IMG/VR virus record: IMGVR_UViG_3300035180_001847
Location: 1-64,000 of that record
Reading direction: 5' to 3' (one strand)
Source of the DNA: a virus
DNA length: 64,000 nt
Each line of letters opens with the position of its first letter. Position 1 is the first letter of the stretch. Positions 1 to 8,460 of this stretch are shown here, piece by piece. The notes under the pieces were generated by a model. That model saw nothing but the letters and a program-made list of their open reading frames with translations, had not been told where the DNA came from and ran no database searches. The position numbers were made by a program, and so were the translations under genes.

Positions 1-15
1 TATAAAAAGTTTGTT

Positions 16-894
16 TTATTCCCAAAAACATTGATGCGTGATCGCCTTCTTTTCTTCACTACTCTCGTTATTTTGTTTTATTGGTAGAGGGTAATTAGAA
101 ATAAAAAGTTCATTTCCCTTTTTCGCTTTCCCCTGCTTGTAATTATTCATTCCATATTGCAATTTCCAATTATAGATATTCGCAAATTCAAAATTGTTTC
201 TAATTTTAGGACAATCATCATAGGTAATTAGCCATAAATGATTGCACTTTTTCATCTCATTTGCAAAATCATTATGGTTAAATCCAGTGTGTAAAATGCC
301 ATTTTTTCCGTATAACTTTGACTTAGTTGCTTTGAAATAAGGTGGATCAAGAAAAGTAAAGACTTCTTTTCCTCCACTTGATAAGACTTTGTGATAATCC
401 AAAAATGTAATCCTGATTCCTTCTAAGAGTTTTCCAAGTTTTGCAACACGTTCAATTGAAGAATCTGTAAACCTTCCAGCAAATGCCAATTGTGAGTAAC
501 CGCCAGATTCAGCTACACCAGAAAAAGTGATTCGATTTAAGACAAAGAAACGAACAGCACGCTCAAATTCAGTTAATGTTTCTGTTTTCACATTTACTAA
601 TTCATTGAACAATTCCCGTCCATTTGCTCTTTCTATTTTAATTTTCAGAACTTCCTTCGCTAATTTTTCTGAATCAATTTGGGCATACTTCCAGAAGAAA
701 TATAATTCGAGATTTAAGTCATTAATCCAAATTTTCAACTCTGGGAAGACTTGTTTTAAATAAATAAAAAATGACCCTCCGCCGACAAATGGCTCTCGAT
801 ATTCCTCAAACTCCTTTGGCAAAAGGGATTTCATTTGCTGTATTGCACGGGATTTTCCGCCAGGGTATCTCAATGGGCTTTTCATAATTTTCAT
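16..894 (-). CDS. Dam-type (D12 class) DNA adenine N6-methyltransferase
   Basis: Transfers a methyl group from SAM to adenine in DNA. The 292-aa protein shows the D12-class order: PLRYPGGKSR near the N-terminus, the SAM-binding EPFVGGGS loop at about residues 33-40, an NDLN acidic motif, and the catalytic DPPY box with a downstream FNHNDF motif. The length is normal for Dam. ATG at 894 or the ATG three codons later could be the start. It is the first of two D12 enzymes in the window, and no restriction nuclease lies beside it, so self-protection against host restriction is the likely role (inference). Confidence 0.92.
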   Translation of the reverse strand: MKIMKSPLRYPGGKSRAIQQMKSLLPKEFEEYREPFVGGGSFFIYLKQVFPELKIWINDLNLELYFFWKYAQIDSEKLAKEVLKIKIERANGRELFNELVNVKTETLTEFERAVRFFVLNRITFSGVAESGGYSQLAFAGRFTDSSIERVAKLGKLLEGIRITFLDYHKVLSSGGKEVFTFLDPPYFKATKSKLYGKNGILHTGFNHNDFANEMKKCNHLWLITYDDCPKIRNNFEFANIYNWKLQYGMNNYKQGKAKKGNELFISNYPLPIKQNNESSEEKKAITHQCFWE

Positions 895-1063
895 GGTCTG
901 TTAGGTAAAATTTGAATTTCAAGTTTCTGATTATTTGAAGATTTATGATTTTAATTTTTGTAAAATTTCTTCTTCTCGTTTGGAGCAGCTTTCTTTGTTT
1001 TAACTCAAGAATTGTGCCAACAAATTTTCATCATATGGCATTGATAATGACCCAGAAACTTTT

Positions 1064-1360
1064 TTACTTGTCAACTTCAAGTGTGACATGAAAGGCTGGG
1101 AAGAAATCCTTCTGTGGAATTTTTGCTTCTTGTAGAAAACGAGGGATGAATTGCCATTGTCCTCCCGTCACAGTGACATCTAAAATTTTTATGATGTCGT
1201 TTCCAAAAATATCCACAACTTTAACTGCAATCTTCCGCCGTCCCGCGGGGACTTTTATCTGGGCTGGCTGGGATTCGACTTGTGAGCAGAAAAAACCCGA
1301 AGCCAGTGTCTCGACAGGCTCGACAACCAAAAACTGCTTGAAAATGCGGCAGAATCCCAC
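1064..1360 (-). pseudogene. C-terminal fragment of a larger protein, possibly a restriction/methylation enzyme
   Basis: The reading frame opens inside an attC-like and repeat-like sequence: the stretch encoding VVEPVETLASG is a CCTGTCGAGAC-type dispersed repeat, so it has no credible start. The rest (PAGRRKIAVKVVDIFGND) resembles the tail of type III-like methylase or helicase proteins from memory only. I read it as the 3' end of a gene cut by cassette or repeat insertion. Confidence 0.4.
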
Positions 1361-1390
1361 CAGTCGGCTGCAAGCAGTTATTGGACTTCA

Positions 1391-1669
1391 CTAATTTTGA
1401 AGAACATGCTGCAATAAAAAGTTACCAAGAACAATTAGCGCAACCGCAAGAATTACAAAATCAAACCAACCAAGAGGCGAAACTTCACCACCGCACTCTT
1501 CGGCAACTTGTGAGTTGTTTTCACGCGACTCTCCCATGCGACGCAAGTTTTCTTCGTGCGCCTCTTTTTCTGCGCGTTCAATCGCTTCAATCTGATAACC
1601 ATGTGCAACAACTCCATCGGAGCGTTCCCACATTCGATAACCATCTTTATCTACACTTTGCCACGACAT
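1391..1669 (-). CDS. small single-pass membrane protein, cassette-type
   Basis: 92 aa starting MSWQSVDKDG. The start at 1669 is set by an AAAGGAGTCTT ribosome site directly upstream. The middle is charged and alpha-helical (many E/R/K) and the C-terminus has one hydrophobic segment, WFDFVILAVALIVLG. It lies between attC-like sites, like the small genes of the 15-30 kb array. Function unknown. Confidence 0.6.
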   Translation of the reverse strand: MSWQSVDKDGYRMWERSDGVVAHGYQIEAIERAEKEAHEENLRRMGESRENNSQVAEECGGEVSPLGWFDFVILAVALIVLGNFLLQHVLQN

Positions 1670-1696
1670 AAGACTCCTTTGTTGAGTAAGGAAAAA

Positions 1697-1824
1697 GACC
1701 AACGGTTTACGTTAGTGGTTTGCGGGCGGAGTGGCATCCGCTCCACCAACAAGATTAACTTTGGTGCAGATTTACCTTCCGATTCCGCAGACTCCCTGCA
1801 AATCGGCTGCGCGCTTTGTTAGTT
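1697..1824 (-). repeat. attC-like integron recombination site
   Basis: On the minus strand the site starts with CTAACAAAGCGCGCAG (R''/L''-like) and ends with CTAACGTAAACCGTTGGTC (L'/R'-like), the bracket seen at many sites in 15-30 kb. The stop codon of the next gene falls inside the CTAACAAAG core, as is usual for cassettes. Core matches are imperfect. Confidence 0.55.
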
Positions 1825-2016
1825 TTCTTGCCAACCAAAGGCAAGCACAAAATACAAAAACTGAAAATTGAAAAAGGTAACTTGGTCAATCTTACGCGAA
1901 TTGTATGCTTCCATCGTTTCGCCAATAGTGAAGCTGATTACCTTAAATGGGTCTCCGCGAAACCAGCCAACGTTAAGCCATAAATTTTTATAATGAACAT
2001 TGAGACACTTTTGCAT
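1819..2016 (-). CDS. small hypothetical cassette protein
   Basis: 65 aa beginning MQKCLNVHYK, preceded by AAAAGGAGTAACA. The stop codon sits inside an attC-like core. No recognisable domain; aromatic-rich C-terminal half. Downstream of 2030 a degenerate attC-like end (CTAACGGACTTGCTTTAG) begins, so this looks like a single cassette unit. Confidence 0.5.
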   Translation of the reverse strand: MQKCLNVHYKNLWLNVGWFRGDPFKVISFTIGETMEAYNSRKIDQVTFFNFQFLYFVLAFGWQEN

Positions 2017-2193
2017 TGTTACTCCTTTTGCAAGATGAAAACTAACGGACTTGCTTTAGTAGCGTATGGGAGGGCGTGGATAAACTTTGAGAGCAGATAA
2101 AACCAGAACGTAGAAAAATGCCAATAAACCGCGTAAAATCCCCGGACGCCTTAATTATTGGTTTAAGAATTATGTTTACAAAATCAGCACCGC

Positions 2194-2412
2194 TCATTTA
2201 ACACCGTATTTTTTAGCAAGCAAAACAGATGTAACAAACAAACTAATTCCACCACCAACGAACATGAAGTCCGCAAAAATTGGCATGATCGCTGGAATAT
2301 GAGCCAAAAAATCAATCACGCCAAAAAAAATAAACGAAACAGAAATTCCAATTTTTGTTTTATCAGATGTCGAAAGATTGTCAACCCAAGTTGCGTTTTT
2401 GGAAATATTCAT
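2194..2412 (-). CDS. small two-pass membrane protein
   Basis: 72 aa starting MNISKNATWV with an AAAGGAGAACTTAGT ribosome site. There are two hydrophobic segments (IGISVSFIFFGVIDFLAHI and a second over FMFVGGGISLFVTSVLL). The same frame stays open upstream to about 2540 and includes a potential extension ending the 2541-2621 reading frame; see that entry. Function unknown. Confidence 0.6.
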   Translation of the reverse strand: MNISKNATWVDNLSTSDKTKIGISVSFIFFGVIDFLAHIPAIMPIFADFMFVGGGISLFVTSVLLAKKYGVK

Positions 2413-2540
2413 ACTAAGTTCTCCTTTCTCTTCTCCAAGTCTCCAAATAGAACCATTAAGAAAATCTATTTTCTTTGTTTCTTCACCGTAAATCAAAGTA
2501 TTTCCTTCTAAATTTCTTTCATCTTTTTCTATTTCTATTT

Positions 2541-2621
2541 TGGGAAAGTTGTAATAAGTATCTGAATAACTTTATTTTCAGCAATTTCATGATTAAAACC
2601 AACATAAATTTTACTCATTTT
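2541..2621 (-). pseudogene. small ORF interrupted by a frameshift, continuing in -1 frame to 2413
   Basis: It starts MSKIYVGFNHEIAENK with a strong AAAGGAGATTAAATAAA ribosome site behind a consensus promoter, but stops after 27 codons at TTC CCA AAA TAG. A -1 shift on the heptamer T TTC CCA continues through KIEIEKDERNLEGN and IYGEETKKIDFLN into the frame of the next gene. This is either a one-base indel or a slip site. Confidence 0.5.
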
Positions 2622-2652
2622 ATTTAATCTCCTTTTTTATCTGATATTTTTT

Positions 2653-2681
2653 ATTATATATCAAAACTCAATTTCTGTCAA
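2653..2681 (-). promoter_or_regulatory. consensus sigma70 promoter
   Basis: On the minus strand, TTGACA, a 17-bp spacer and TATAAT: a perfect match, about 30 bp upstream of the ATG at 2621. Confidence 0.85.
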
Positions 2682-2743
2682 TTCTTAAATACCAATCACC
2701 CTATAACAAATTCCAAATAATCCATTATAATCCGATTATTGTT

Positions 2744-3238
2744 TTACCTTAAATAAAATGTCTGTGCGGGATAGAGAACAATATCTTTTCCTAAATCAGT
2801 GGAACATTCCTTATATCTTAAAAATTTTAATCCATCTGAATCTAATAATTTGATTGTTTTTTTGGTTGCCGAAATTCCAACAGTAAAATGGTCATATCTT
2901 CCACCTATGCCTATTATAACACATGACTTTGGAACTGCAAGGAATTCAACAATGGAATTCCAATAAACTCTTGTGCTTGGATTGGGGTGACCAGCCCAAA
3001 TAAGAGTTTTATTTTTTATTCTATCACCAAGAACATCTCTCATTATCATCGATATATTCTTTTTCCAAACACCACCTAAAATAGCGTCTTTCAACATTCT
3101 TTTTCTGGAAAGATATTTTATAATGTCATCAAATAATAATTGACATTCTTCTGGATTGGCATCATTCAAGTATTGATATGCATTAATAATAGAATAAATT
3201 CCACACAAACTATCTAATCCTTGATAAAAACCATTCAT
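2744..3238 (-). CDS. papain-like cysteine peptidase-fold protein (putative)
   Basis: 164 aa. A Cys near the N-terminus in QGLDSLCGIYSIINA, a His in GGRYDHFTVG and an Asp in IKLLDSDGL appear in the Cys-His-Asp order of C39/papain-like peptidases. The Cys follows a Gln at the expected oxyanion distance (Q6, C12). No signal peptide, so it would act in the cytoplasm. Its start overlaps the stop of the 71-aa gene upstream by ATGA, so they are translationally coupled. Substrate unknown; maturation, immunity or host takeover are all possible. Confidence 0.55.
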   Translation of the reverse strand: MNGFYQGLDSLCGIYSIINAYQYLNDANPEECQLLFDDIIKYLSRKRMLKDAILGGVWKKNISMIMRDVLGDRIKNKTLIWAGHPNPSTRVYWNSIVEFLAVPKSCVIIGIGGRYDHFTVGISATKKTIKLLDSDGLKFLRYKECSTDLGKDIVLYPAQTFYLR

Positions 3239-3450
3239 TTTATTTTAACACCTTCCCGAATTGCCTTATTCAACATCTGTTCCATTTGATTAGCTCGTTT
3301 TGTGGCAATGCCAGCCAAAGACGTGCCTCTATGTTTCAATGCCAGTAACCGAAGACCACTAATTTCTGAACGAACATCTGAAATGTGGCCATCAAAACGG
3401 TTATGCTTTTTTATGTTGTTTAAATGAAATTCCAATGTTTTCTCGTTCAT
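3235..3450 (-). CDS. hypothetical protein, coupled to the peptidase-like gene
   Basis: 71 aa, basic and helical (MNEKTLEFHLNNIKKHN at the start). Its stop overlaps the start of the cysteine-peptidase-like gene by four bases. No known domain. Confidence 0.65.
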   Translation of the reverse strand: MNEKTLEFHLNNIKKHNRFDGHISDVRSEISGLRLLALKHRGTSLAGIATKRANQMEQMLNKAIREGVKIK

Positions 3451-3466
3451 GAAATGCTCCTTTTAT

Positions 3467-4372
3467 TTATGATTTTGATTTTTTATCAGCAACATTTAAT
3501 AAAAAGACATCATTATACATATCTTGACCAACCAATTCCAGAAATTTCAATCGGGATTTTTCAGACTGAATTCCATAGGGACGCATGTGATTTTGAATAA
3601 TCCCACAAATCCAAATTATATCATTCGTGGAAACATTCTTGACATCCAAATAAAACATGGCTTCATACGCTGAAACTGATTCATGAGAATAAAAATGCGC
3701 TATATCGGATGGATTTCCTTTGGAGTCTTCAAAAGTTTTAGTGTATAGTTTTCCAATATCATGAAGTATGGCGGCACGTTCCATTCTTTCGTTTTCATAA
3801 TCCAAAACTTCTCTGTAAACACTGCGTGTATGCTCACCCAGCGTTTTAGAGTGATGGGGATTATCTTGATTGAACGCGTCCATTTTTTTCCACAAATCGT
3901 TCCAATTATAATTATCGGGATTATAATTATAAACAATATTGATTTCATCCCAGCCTTCATTATATTGTGGCATCTGAAATTGTTTACGATAACGAGAAAT
4001 AACATGAAGAGGAACTACCCGTTCACGCATCTCGTTTTGCCTTAGACATTTTTGAAACTCTGTTGCCACAACAATCGCTATTTTTTTCACATATAATTTA
4101 TTTATTTTTTGAAGCAATGCAACACGATATTTTGCTGAAATATTTGTGGAATCTAGTATGACGCTTTTTCCACTTGCTAACAACGACAAAATATCGGAAT
4201 GAATTTTGTCAAAAATTTTTGAATTATCTCCTTGCCTGGATTCATCGCCATATTCTTTTTGACGATAAATATCCGAAGATAGGATAATAACGGGAGCATA
4301 TTCCGCAATTTGTTTTGCCAGAGTGGACTTGCCGCTTCCTTGCAAACCGATCATCATAATAAATTTTACCAT
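3467..4372 (-). CDS. polynucleotide kinase-HD phosphohydrolase fusion
   Basis: 301 aa. Residues 9-16 are a P-loop (GLQGSGKS), followed by SSD and VILDSTN motifs and an R-rich lid, as in T4 Pnkp-type 5' kinases. Residues about 171-260 form an HD domain with HDIGK at 204-208 and flanking His at 181, 226 and 230. HD domains act as 2',3'-phosphoesterases in some end-healing enzymes; here the kinase comes first and the HD second. It lies next to an RNA ligase, so together they would heal and seal broken RNA, such as tRNA cut by anticodon nucleases (inference). Confidence 0.8.
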   Translation of the reverse strand: MVKFIMMIGLQGSGKSTLAKQIAEYAPVIILSSDIYRQKEYGDESRQGDNSKIFDKIHSDILSLLASGKSVILDSTNISAKYRVALLQKINKLYVKKIAIVVATEFQKCLRQNEMRERVVPLHVISRYRKQFQMPQYNEGWDEINIVYNYNPDNYNWNDLWKKMDAFNQDNPHHSKTLGEHTRSVYREVLDYENERMERAAILHDIGKLYTKTFEDSKGNPSDIAHFYSHESVSAYEAMFYLDVKNVSTNDIIWICGIIQNHMRPYGIQSEKSRLKFLELVGQDMYNDVFLLNVADKKSKS

Positions 4373-4375
4373 CGT

Positions 4376-4789
4376 TTATTCTCCAATTATTTTTAATATA
4401 CGATCATTTGATTGATTAAAAATCCAGGTTGTAAAACTATCTACTTTCAAATCAGCCATTGAATACATTGCGCTCGGAAATGATGTGGAGTTCGCCCATA
4501 TAGCTAAATCTCTTCTATTATTATAAGATGGAATAGTAGACCAATCCTTCTCCATAACTTCAATCACATTATTTATTTTACGCTCAATATCACTAAACAT
4601 GCCGCGATACTCAGGATAATAAGCCAGAAATTCATCTTTCTCGTTTGTACGAATCATATCCAAAATTCTTGATTTAGTAACAACACCATTATTTCTAAGA
4701 TGATGAGCAACAACATACGCCCTGGATTTAATCTTAACCCTATTATAATTAGCATCCACTACGACATACCCTTCTTCATTGAAAGACAT
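4376..4789 (-). CDS. RNA ligase, C-terminal half (motifs IV-V and C-terminal domain)
   Basis: 137 aa. It starts with EEGYVVVD (motif IV, EGxVV) and RVKIKS (motif V, KxK), followed by a helical domain like that of T4 Rnl1-type ligases. It follows the N-terminal half in the same reading frame: the upstream part ends with TAA and this part's ATG is the very next codon. No good ribosome site lies in front, so it is made either by reinitiation or by stop-codon readthrough. Alone it lacks the nucleotidyl-transfer lysine. Confidence 0.75.
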   Translation of the reverse strand: MSFNEEGYVVVDANYNRVKIKSRAYVVAHHLRNNGVVTKSRILDMIRTNEKDEFLAYYPEYRGMFSDIERKINNVIEVMEKDWSTIPSYNNRRDLAIWANSTSFPSAMYSMADLKVDSFTTWIFNQSNDRILKIIGE

Positions 4790-5434
4790 TTAACTTGTCG
4801 CTTCTAAACATTCATCTAAACTTGATAATGCGTATTGTTCTGGCTTCTCGATGCCAATTTCAACATCTAATTCTTCAAGGGTATGATTATCTCTCGTTCC
4901 AATATGATACAACTTTGTCTCTGGATATGCAATTACAACCTTATTATAAATAGATACTAATTTAAAAATATAAGTGTATCCATTATTTAAAACAGTGTAA
5001 AGATGTGATGGAAACACGCTGGTAAATAATTCACCAAAATTATGAAAATTCGAATCCGTCACTGGAAGCTCACAATTAAACGCATCAATTACGCCATTGG
5101 TGCTAATTCTCCAAGTTCCATTATAAAACCATAACTTCATAATTGAACCATCAATTTTTTGTTGAACCTTTGCACTTTTCCAATCAATAGAGTCGGCATT
5201 TTTTTCTTGAACATTAAAGAATTTGAAAAAGGGAACGCACACAAGCACAAAATGCTTATCAAAAATAATTCCACGACATTCACGCACAAGGGGGATTGAA
5301 AAATCGCTGAAAAGTTGATTGTAAGAAAACAAATAGAAATCACCATCTTTTTTTATATCAATATAATATGGGGCATTGGAAAGTTTTTCTTTCCAGTCCA
5401 AATTTTCTTGAATGAATTTCTGTAATTTCAACAT
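4790..5434 (-). CDS. T4 Rnl1-like RNA ligase, N-terminal half (adenylylation lysine)
   Basis: 214 aa. RECRGIIFD and PFFKFFN lead into the motif I signature KIDGS with Lys93 as the AMP-accepting lysine, then RISTNG. The chain ends in LEATS-TAA before motif IV; T4 Rnl1-type enzymes are about 370 aa, and the two halves together make 351. The ATG at 5434 follows an AGGAGAAAAC ribosome site. It seals RNA ends prepared by the adjacent kinase-HD enzyme. Confidence 0.8.
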   Translation of the reverse strand: MLKLQKFIQENLDWKEKLSNAPYYIDIKKDGDFYLFSYNQLFSDFSIPLVRECRGIIFDKHFVLVCVPFFKFFNVQEKNADSIDWKSAKVQQKIDGSIMKLWFYNGTWRISTNGVIDAFNCELPVTDSNFHNFGELFTSVFPSHLYTVLNNGYTYIFKLVSIYNKVVIAYPETKLYHIGTRDNHTLEELDVEIGIEKPEQYALSSLDECLEATS

Positions 5435-5495
5435 GTTGTTTTCTCCTGCTTGAAAAATTGTTTCTTGAAAATTGTGGCATAAGAATACTTATATA

Positions 5496-5696
5496 TCAAA
5501 TAATTTTGTTCACATCTTGTCTCAACTCATATTTATCATCTGTTTGATTATATTGAATCAATTTTTCCTTATTCAATTTCGTCAAAGACTTTGCAACCGC
5601 TTTTTCGGTTATACCAAATTTTTTTGACAATTCTTTTTTAGATTGTCCTCCATCTCGAAGATGGAGCAGGATGGCTAAGTAAGTATGAAAAGCCAT
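5496..5696 (-). CDS. winged helix-turn-helix regulator (MarR-like, small)
   Basis: 66 aa. SKKELSKKFGITEKAVAKSL is a helix-turn-helix, and the following KEKLIQYNQTDDKYEL fits a wing. The upstream gene ends one base into its ATG (TAATG), so the two are coupled. It may regulate the RNA-repair genes downstream. Confidence 0.65.
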   Translation of the reverse strand: MAFHTYLAILLHLRDGGQSKKELSKKFGITEKAVAKSLTKLNKEKLIQYNQTDDKYELRQDVNKII

Positions 5697-5887
5697 TATT
5701 TCCCAATCCCTCTTTTATAGTCCTCTTCAAGTTTAAATGATATTTCCTTAATACGAAGGGCAACGAGATTTAATTGTTGAACAATGTATAAATTATCTTT
5801 TTCGGAATTCTTTTTTGCCCATTCCTCAAAAAATTTTATAATTACTTTCAGTGATTTATTGCTCAATTCATTCTCTCTTATTTTCAT
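5696..5887 (-). CDS. hypothetical helical protein
   Basis: 63 aa, charged and predicted helical (MKIRENELSNKSLKV). It is coupled to the winged-helix gene by a one-base overlap. Unknown function. Confidence 0.6.
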   Translation of the reverse strand: MKIRENELSNKSLKVIIKFFEEWAKKNSEKDNLYIVQQLNLVALRIKEISFKLEEDYKRGIGK

Positions 5888-5931
5888 TTCACGAATCCTT
5901 TCATCTAGTCATAAAACACTTATTTCATAGT

Positions 5932-6762
5932 CTAATAATTCTTATAAAGACTTTCAAAAACATATTCGGAATTGGAACTTCCAACAATTCTTCTAAATGG
6001 AGAATTTCCAGAAGCTAAATAAACATGATTATTATATAATTTCTGGGGAACATCATAAGTCATATCACTCGTTGCAGTCCTTCCATTAAAAGAAAGAAGA
6101 TATTTTCCACTTTGTTTTTCTAACCATCCCCACATTTTTTCATAATCAATTGCACCATAATACATTCCTTTTGTTCCGGTATAGGGTGGATCAAGATATA
6201 GAACATCATTTTCTTTTGATTGTATTTTTTCATATGAAATATTTTCAAAGACCACATTGTTTTTATTCAATAATTCACTCCAAATTTTTAATATTTTTTT
6301 TAATTTATCAGGAAGAATTCCATTTCTTTTCACATGAAAAGCAGTATTAAAATTTCCATTTTTATTATATCTTGGCATTCCATTTACAGCTGTTCTCATT
6401 ATAAACATAAAATCGATTGGATTTCTTTCTAAATTAAATCTATCTCTAATAGAAAAATAATATTTTCTTTTTCTTTCTATGTCGTCATCTTTATTCAAAT
6501 CCATCCACAATTTTTCATATCCACTACTTATTTCTAAAGGAGAGCTTTTTATTTTTTTCCAAAGACTAATCAAATCATTATTCAAATCTGAAATCATAAA
6601 ATTTTTTACTTTTATATTAGAAACCATTAATTGAAACAAAACTGAACACCCTCCACAAAAGGGTTCATAGTATGTATCAATTTCTTTCGGAAAAAGAGCG
6701 ATTATCCTTTTCGCCTGACTCCGCTTGCTTCCAGACCATTTAATAGCAGGTTGTATAATCAA
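5932..6762 (-). CDS. Dam-type (D12 class) DNA adenine N6-methyltransferase
   Basis: 276 aa with KWSGSKRSQAKRI at the N-terminus, EPFCGGCS as the SAM loop, SDLNNDL, and LYLDPPYTGT as the catalytic box. The sequence is clearly different from the D12 enzyme at 16-894, so the two are not a recent duplication and probably recognise different sites. AAAGGAGATCATCTTG precedes the ATG. Confidence 0.92.
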   Translation of the reverse strand: MIIQPAIKWSGSKRSQAKRIIALFPKEIDTYYEPFCGGCSVLFQLMVSNIKVKNFMISDLNNDLISLWKKIKSSPLEISSGYEKLWMDLNKDDDIERKRKYYFSIRDRFNLERNPIDFMFIMRTAVNGMPRYNKNGNFNTAFHVKRNGILPDKLKKILKIWSELLNKNNVVFENISYEKIQSKENDVLYLDPPYTGTKGMYYGAIDYEKMWGWLEKQSGKYLLSFNGRTATSDMTYDVPQKLYNNHVYLASGNSPFRRIVGSSNSEYVFESLYKNY

Positions 6763-6936
6763 GATGATCTCCTTTAAAAAATCAACAAAAAAACTTATTA
6801 ATCCAATTACAATTCAATTTTATTTATATCGCTCAACCAAACCACTATCACCTAAAAGCGATAGGTTAGACCCTGTGTGTAAACAATGAGTACAAAAAAG
6901 GTGGATATAAAATATTTTTCATTTTCAAACATATTT

Positions 6937-7473
6937 TCAATCCCCCAAAGTATGAAAATATTTTACAAATAATTCCATGCCATTATCAAAAGTTTTTTTC
7001 ATCAAACGATATTTTTCACGAATTTGCTTGTCTGTTTTACTATCATATAAATCTTCATCAATAATAACCATGTATGCTCGAAAGCCACTGGATATATCCA
7101 TTATGACTTGTCTAAAATTATTTTTAGCATTTTCCTCTTCTTCTTTTGTAAATTTATAGCGTCCCCTTTTTTCAAGTTCTTTCCACTCCACATCAAAAAA
7201 TTCCATTGGGATTCCAACGAGAGCATGGGGATTATCCAATTTTTCTTTAAGAGAATCCAAAATTTCTGGAATCATCCTTGCTAAATATGTATCTATTCCC
7301 CATGTTGCCGTATAATCCCATCCTTTTTGAACACGCTGAATTGCTTTTTTGACTTCATCATAAACATATTCTATAATCTTATGAGGATGAGATAGGGCGT
7401 AGCTTGGGCGATAACCAGCCAAACTTTTTTCTTTGAAAATCTTATTATCGATGAAATTTGCTATAAAATTCAT
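6937..7473 (-). CDS. conserved hypothetical phage protein
   Basis: 178 aa. The stretch GWDYTATWGIDTYLARMIP and the later FDNGMELFVKYF resemble a family of uncharacterised proteins common in phages of many hosts (xxW.xDxYLA...G.P pattern, from memory). It ends directly after the integrase start region, so it is likely co-transcribed with it. Confidence 0.6.
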   Translation of the reverse strand: MNFIANFIDNKIFKEKSLAGYRPSYALSHPHKIIEYVYDEVKKAIQRVQKGWDYTATWGIDTYLARMIPEILDSLKEKLDNPHALVGIPMEFFDVEWKELEKRGRYKFTKEEEENAKNNFRQVIMDISSGFRAYMVIIDEDLYDSKTDKQIREKYRLMKKTFDNGMELFVKYFHTLGD

Positions 7474-8310
7474 TTATTTTTCCTCCGCCGTCAAATAATC
7501 ATAGACTTCATTCCGTGCATGAATATATTTTTCACCAATTGCCAAATTACTATGACCGGCAATAAATTTTACCGCATACGGGTCTTTCGTTTTTTCGTAA
7601 ATACCCGTTAGAGTATAATGACGAAAAGCGTGTCCATGACCAAATCTGGTAATTTGATCTGCTGTAAATCCAGTGGATTTTACAAAACGATTTATGCGAA
7701 GATATACAGCCGTGCCACTAATAGCATGTCCACCCCAAGAAAACAGATATTCAGACTTCTCATGACGCATTTGGGACACGTCTGCAATCATATCCAAAAT
7801 ATCTTGAGGAAGTTTAATTGAACGTTCTTTATTACCCTTCCCATGCACAAGCAATCGTCCATCAGAAATATCGGACAATTTAATATTTGCCATTTCGCTT
7901 GAACGCAAACCAATTCTTCCCAAAATGTTGATCATCAAAAAAAGTTTCTTGTTCCCCCTTGATTTTTCAAGAATATCTTGCATTTCTGATTCAGTTGGCA
8001 TTCGTATCATTTTTTTGGCGGTGGACAGATATTCAATCTTATCAAAAATATTTGATTGAATATATTCTTGCTGATACAGCCAGCTAAAAAATGAAGAAAT
8101 AATACGAGTTATGGTATTCTTGCTTGAATTTGTAATTTTTAAACTATTTCGATATTCACGAAATTGAATGGCCGTAACCGCCTTCAAGTCTTCAATAGAA
8201 TTGATATTCAATGCCGAAAGAAAAGCATCAATTACACTTCGATATGACCGAAGGGTAAGATGACTTTTATCGTTTTTCGCATTCAAGAATTGCTCGTATT
8301 CATTGAACAT
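7474..8310 (-). CDS. int: tyrosine recombinase / integrase
   Basis: 278 aa. An N-terminal SAM-like core-binding domain (residues about 1-95) precedes a catalytic domain with Arg136 (GLRSSEM), Lys158 (HGKGNKER), His227-x-x-Arg230 (HAFRH), His253 (AGHSN) and nucleophile Tyr262 (KYIHAR): the full set. Its length is that of XerC/D and phage integrases; I see no integron-integrase-specific insertion. It would insert or excise the phage genome. Its promoter is at 8342-8369 with an operator-like box. Whether it can also act on the attC-like sites is unknown. Confidence 0.9.
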   Translation of the reverse strand: MFNEYEQFLNAKNDKSHLTLRSYRSVIDAFLSALNINSIEDLKAVTAIQFREYRNSLKITNSSKNTITRIISSFFSWLYQQEYIQSNIFDKIEYLSTAKKMIRMPTESEMQDILEKSRGNKKLFLMINILGRIGLRSSEMANIKLSDISDGRLLVHGKGNKERSIKLPQDILDMIADVSQMRHEKSEYLFSWGGHAISGTAVYLRINRFVKSTGFTADQITRFGHGHAFRHYTLTGIYEKTKDPYAVKFIAGHSNLAIGEKYIHARNEVYDYLTAEEK

Positions 8311-8341
8311 AGTAGAATCCTTTCTTTATCAATATATTATG

Positions 8342-8384
8342 ATTATACAGTAAAAAAGGATTTTGTCAATAGTAAAATGTCATA
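8342..8384 (-). promoter_or_regulatory. integrase promoter with upstream TATGACATTT box
   Basis: Minus strand: TATGACATTTTACTAT (8369-8384), then TTGACA (8364-8369), 16-bp spacer, TATAAT (8342-8347). A second TGTGACATT box lies 14 bp further upstream. Same layout as the regulon described in the findings. Confidence 0.75.
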
Positions 8385-8460
8385 TTTTTAATGTCACATT
8401 TATAATTTTAATAATCTATCTATCAAATTTATTTATCATAATCTCAGCATCTTTTCTACA

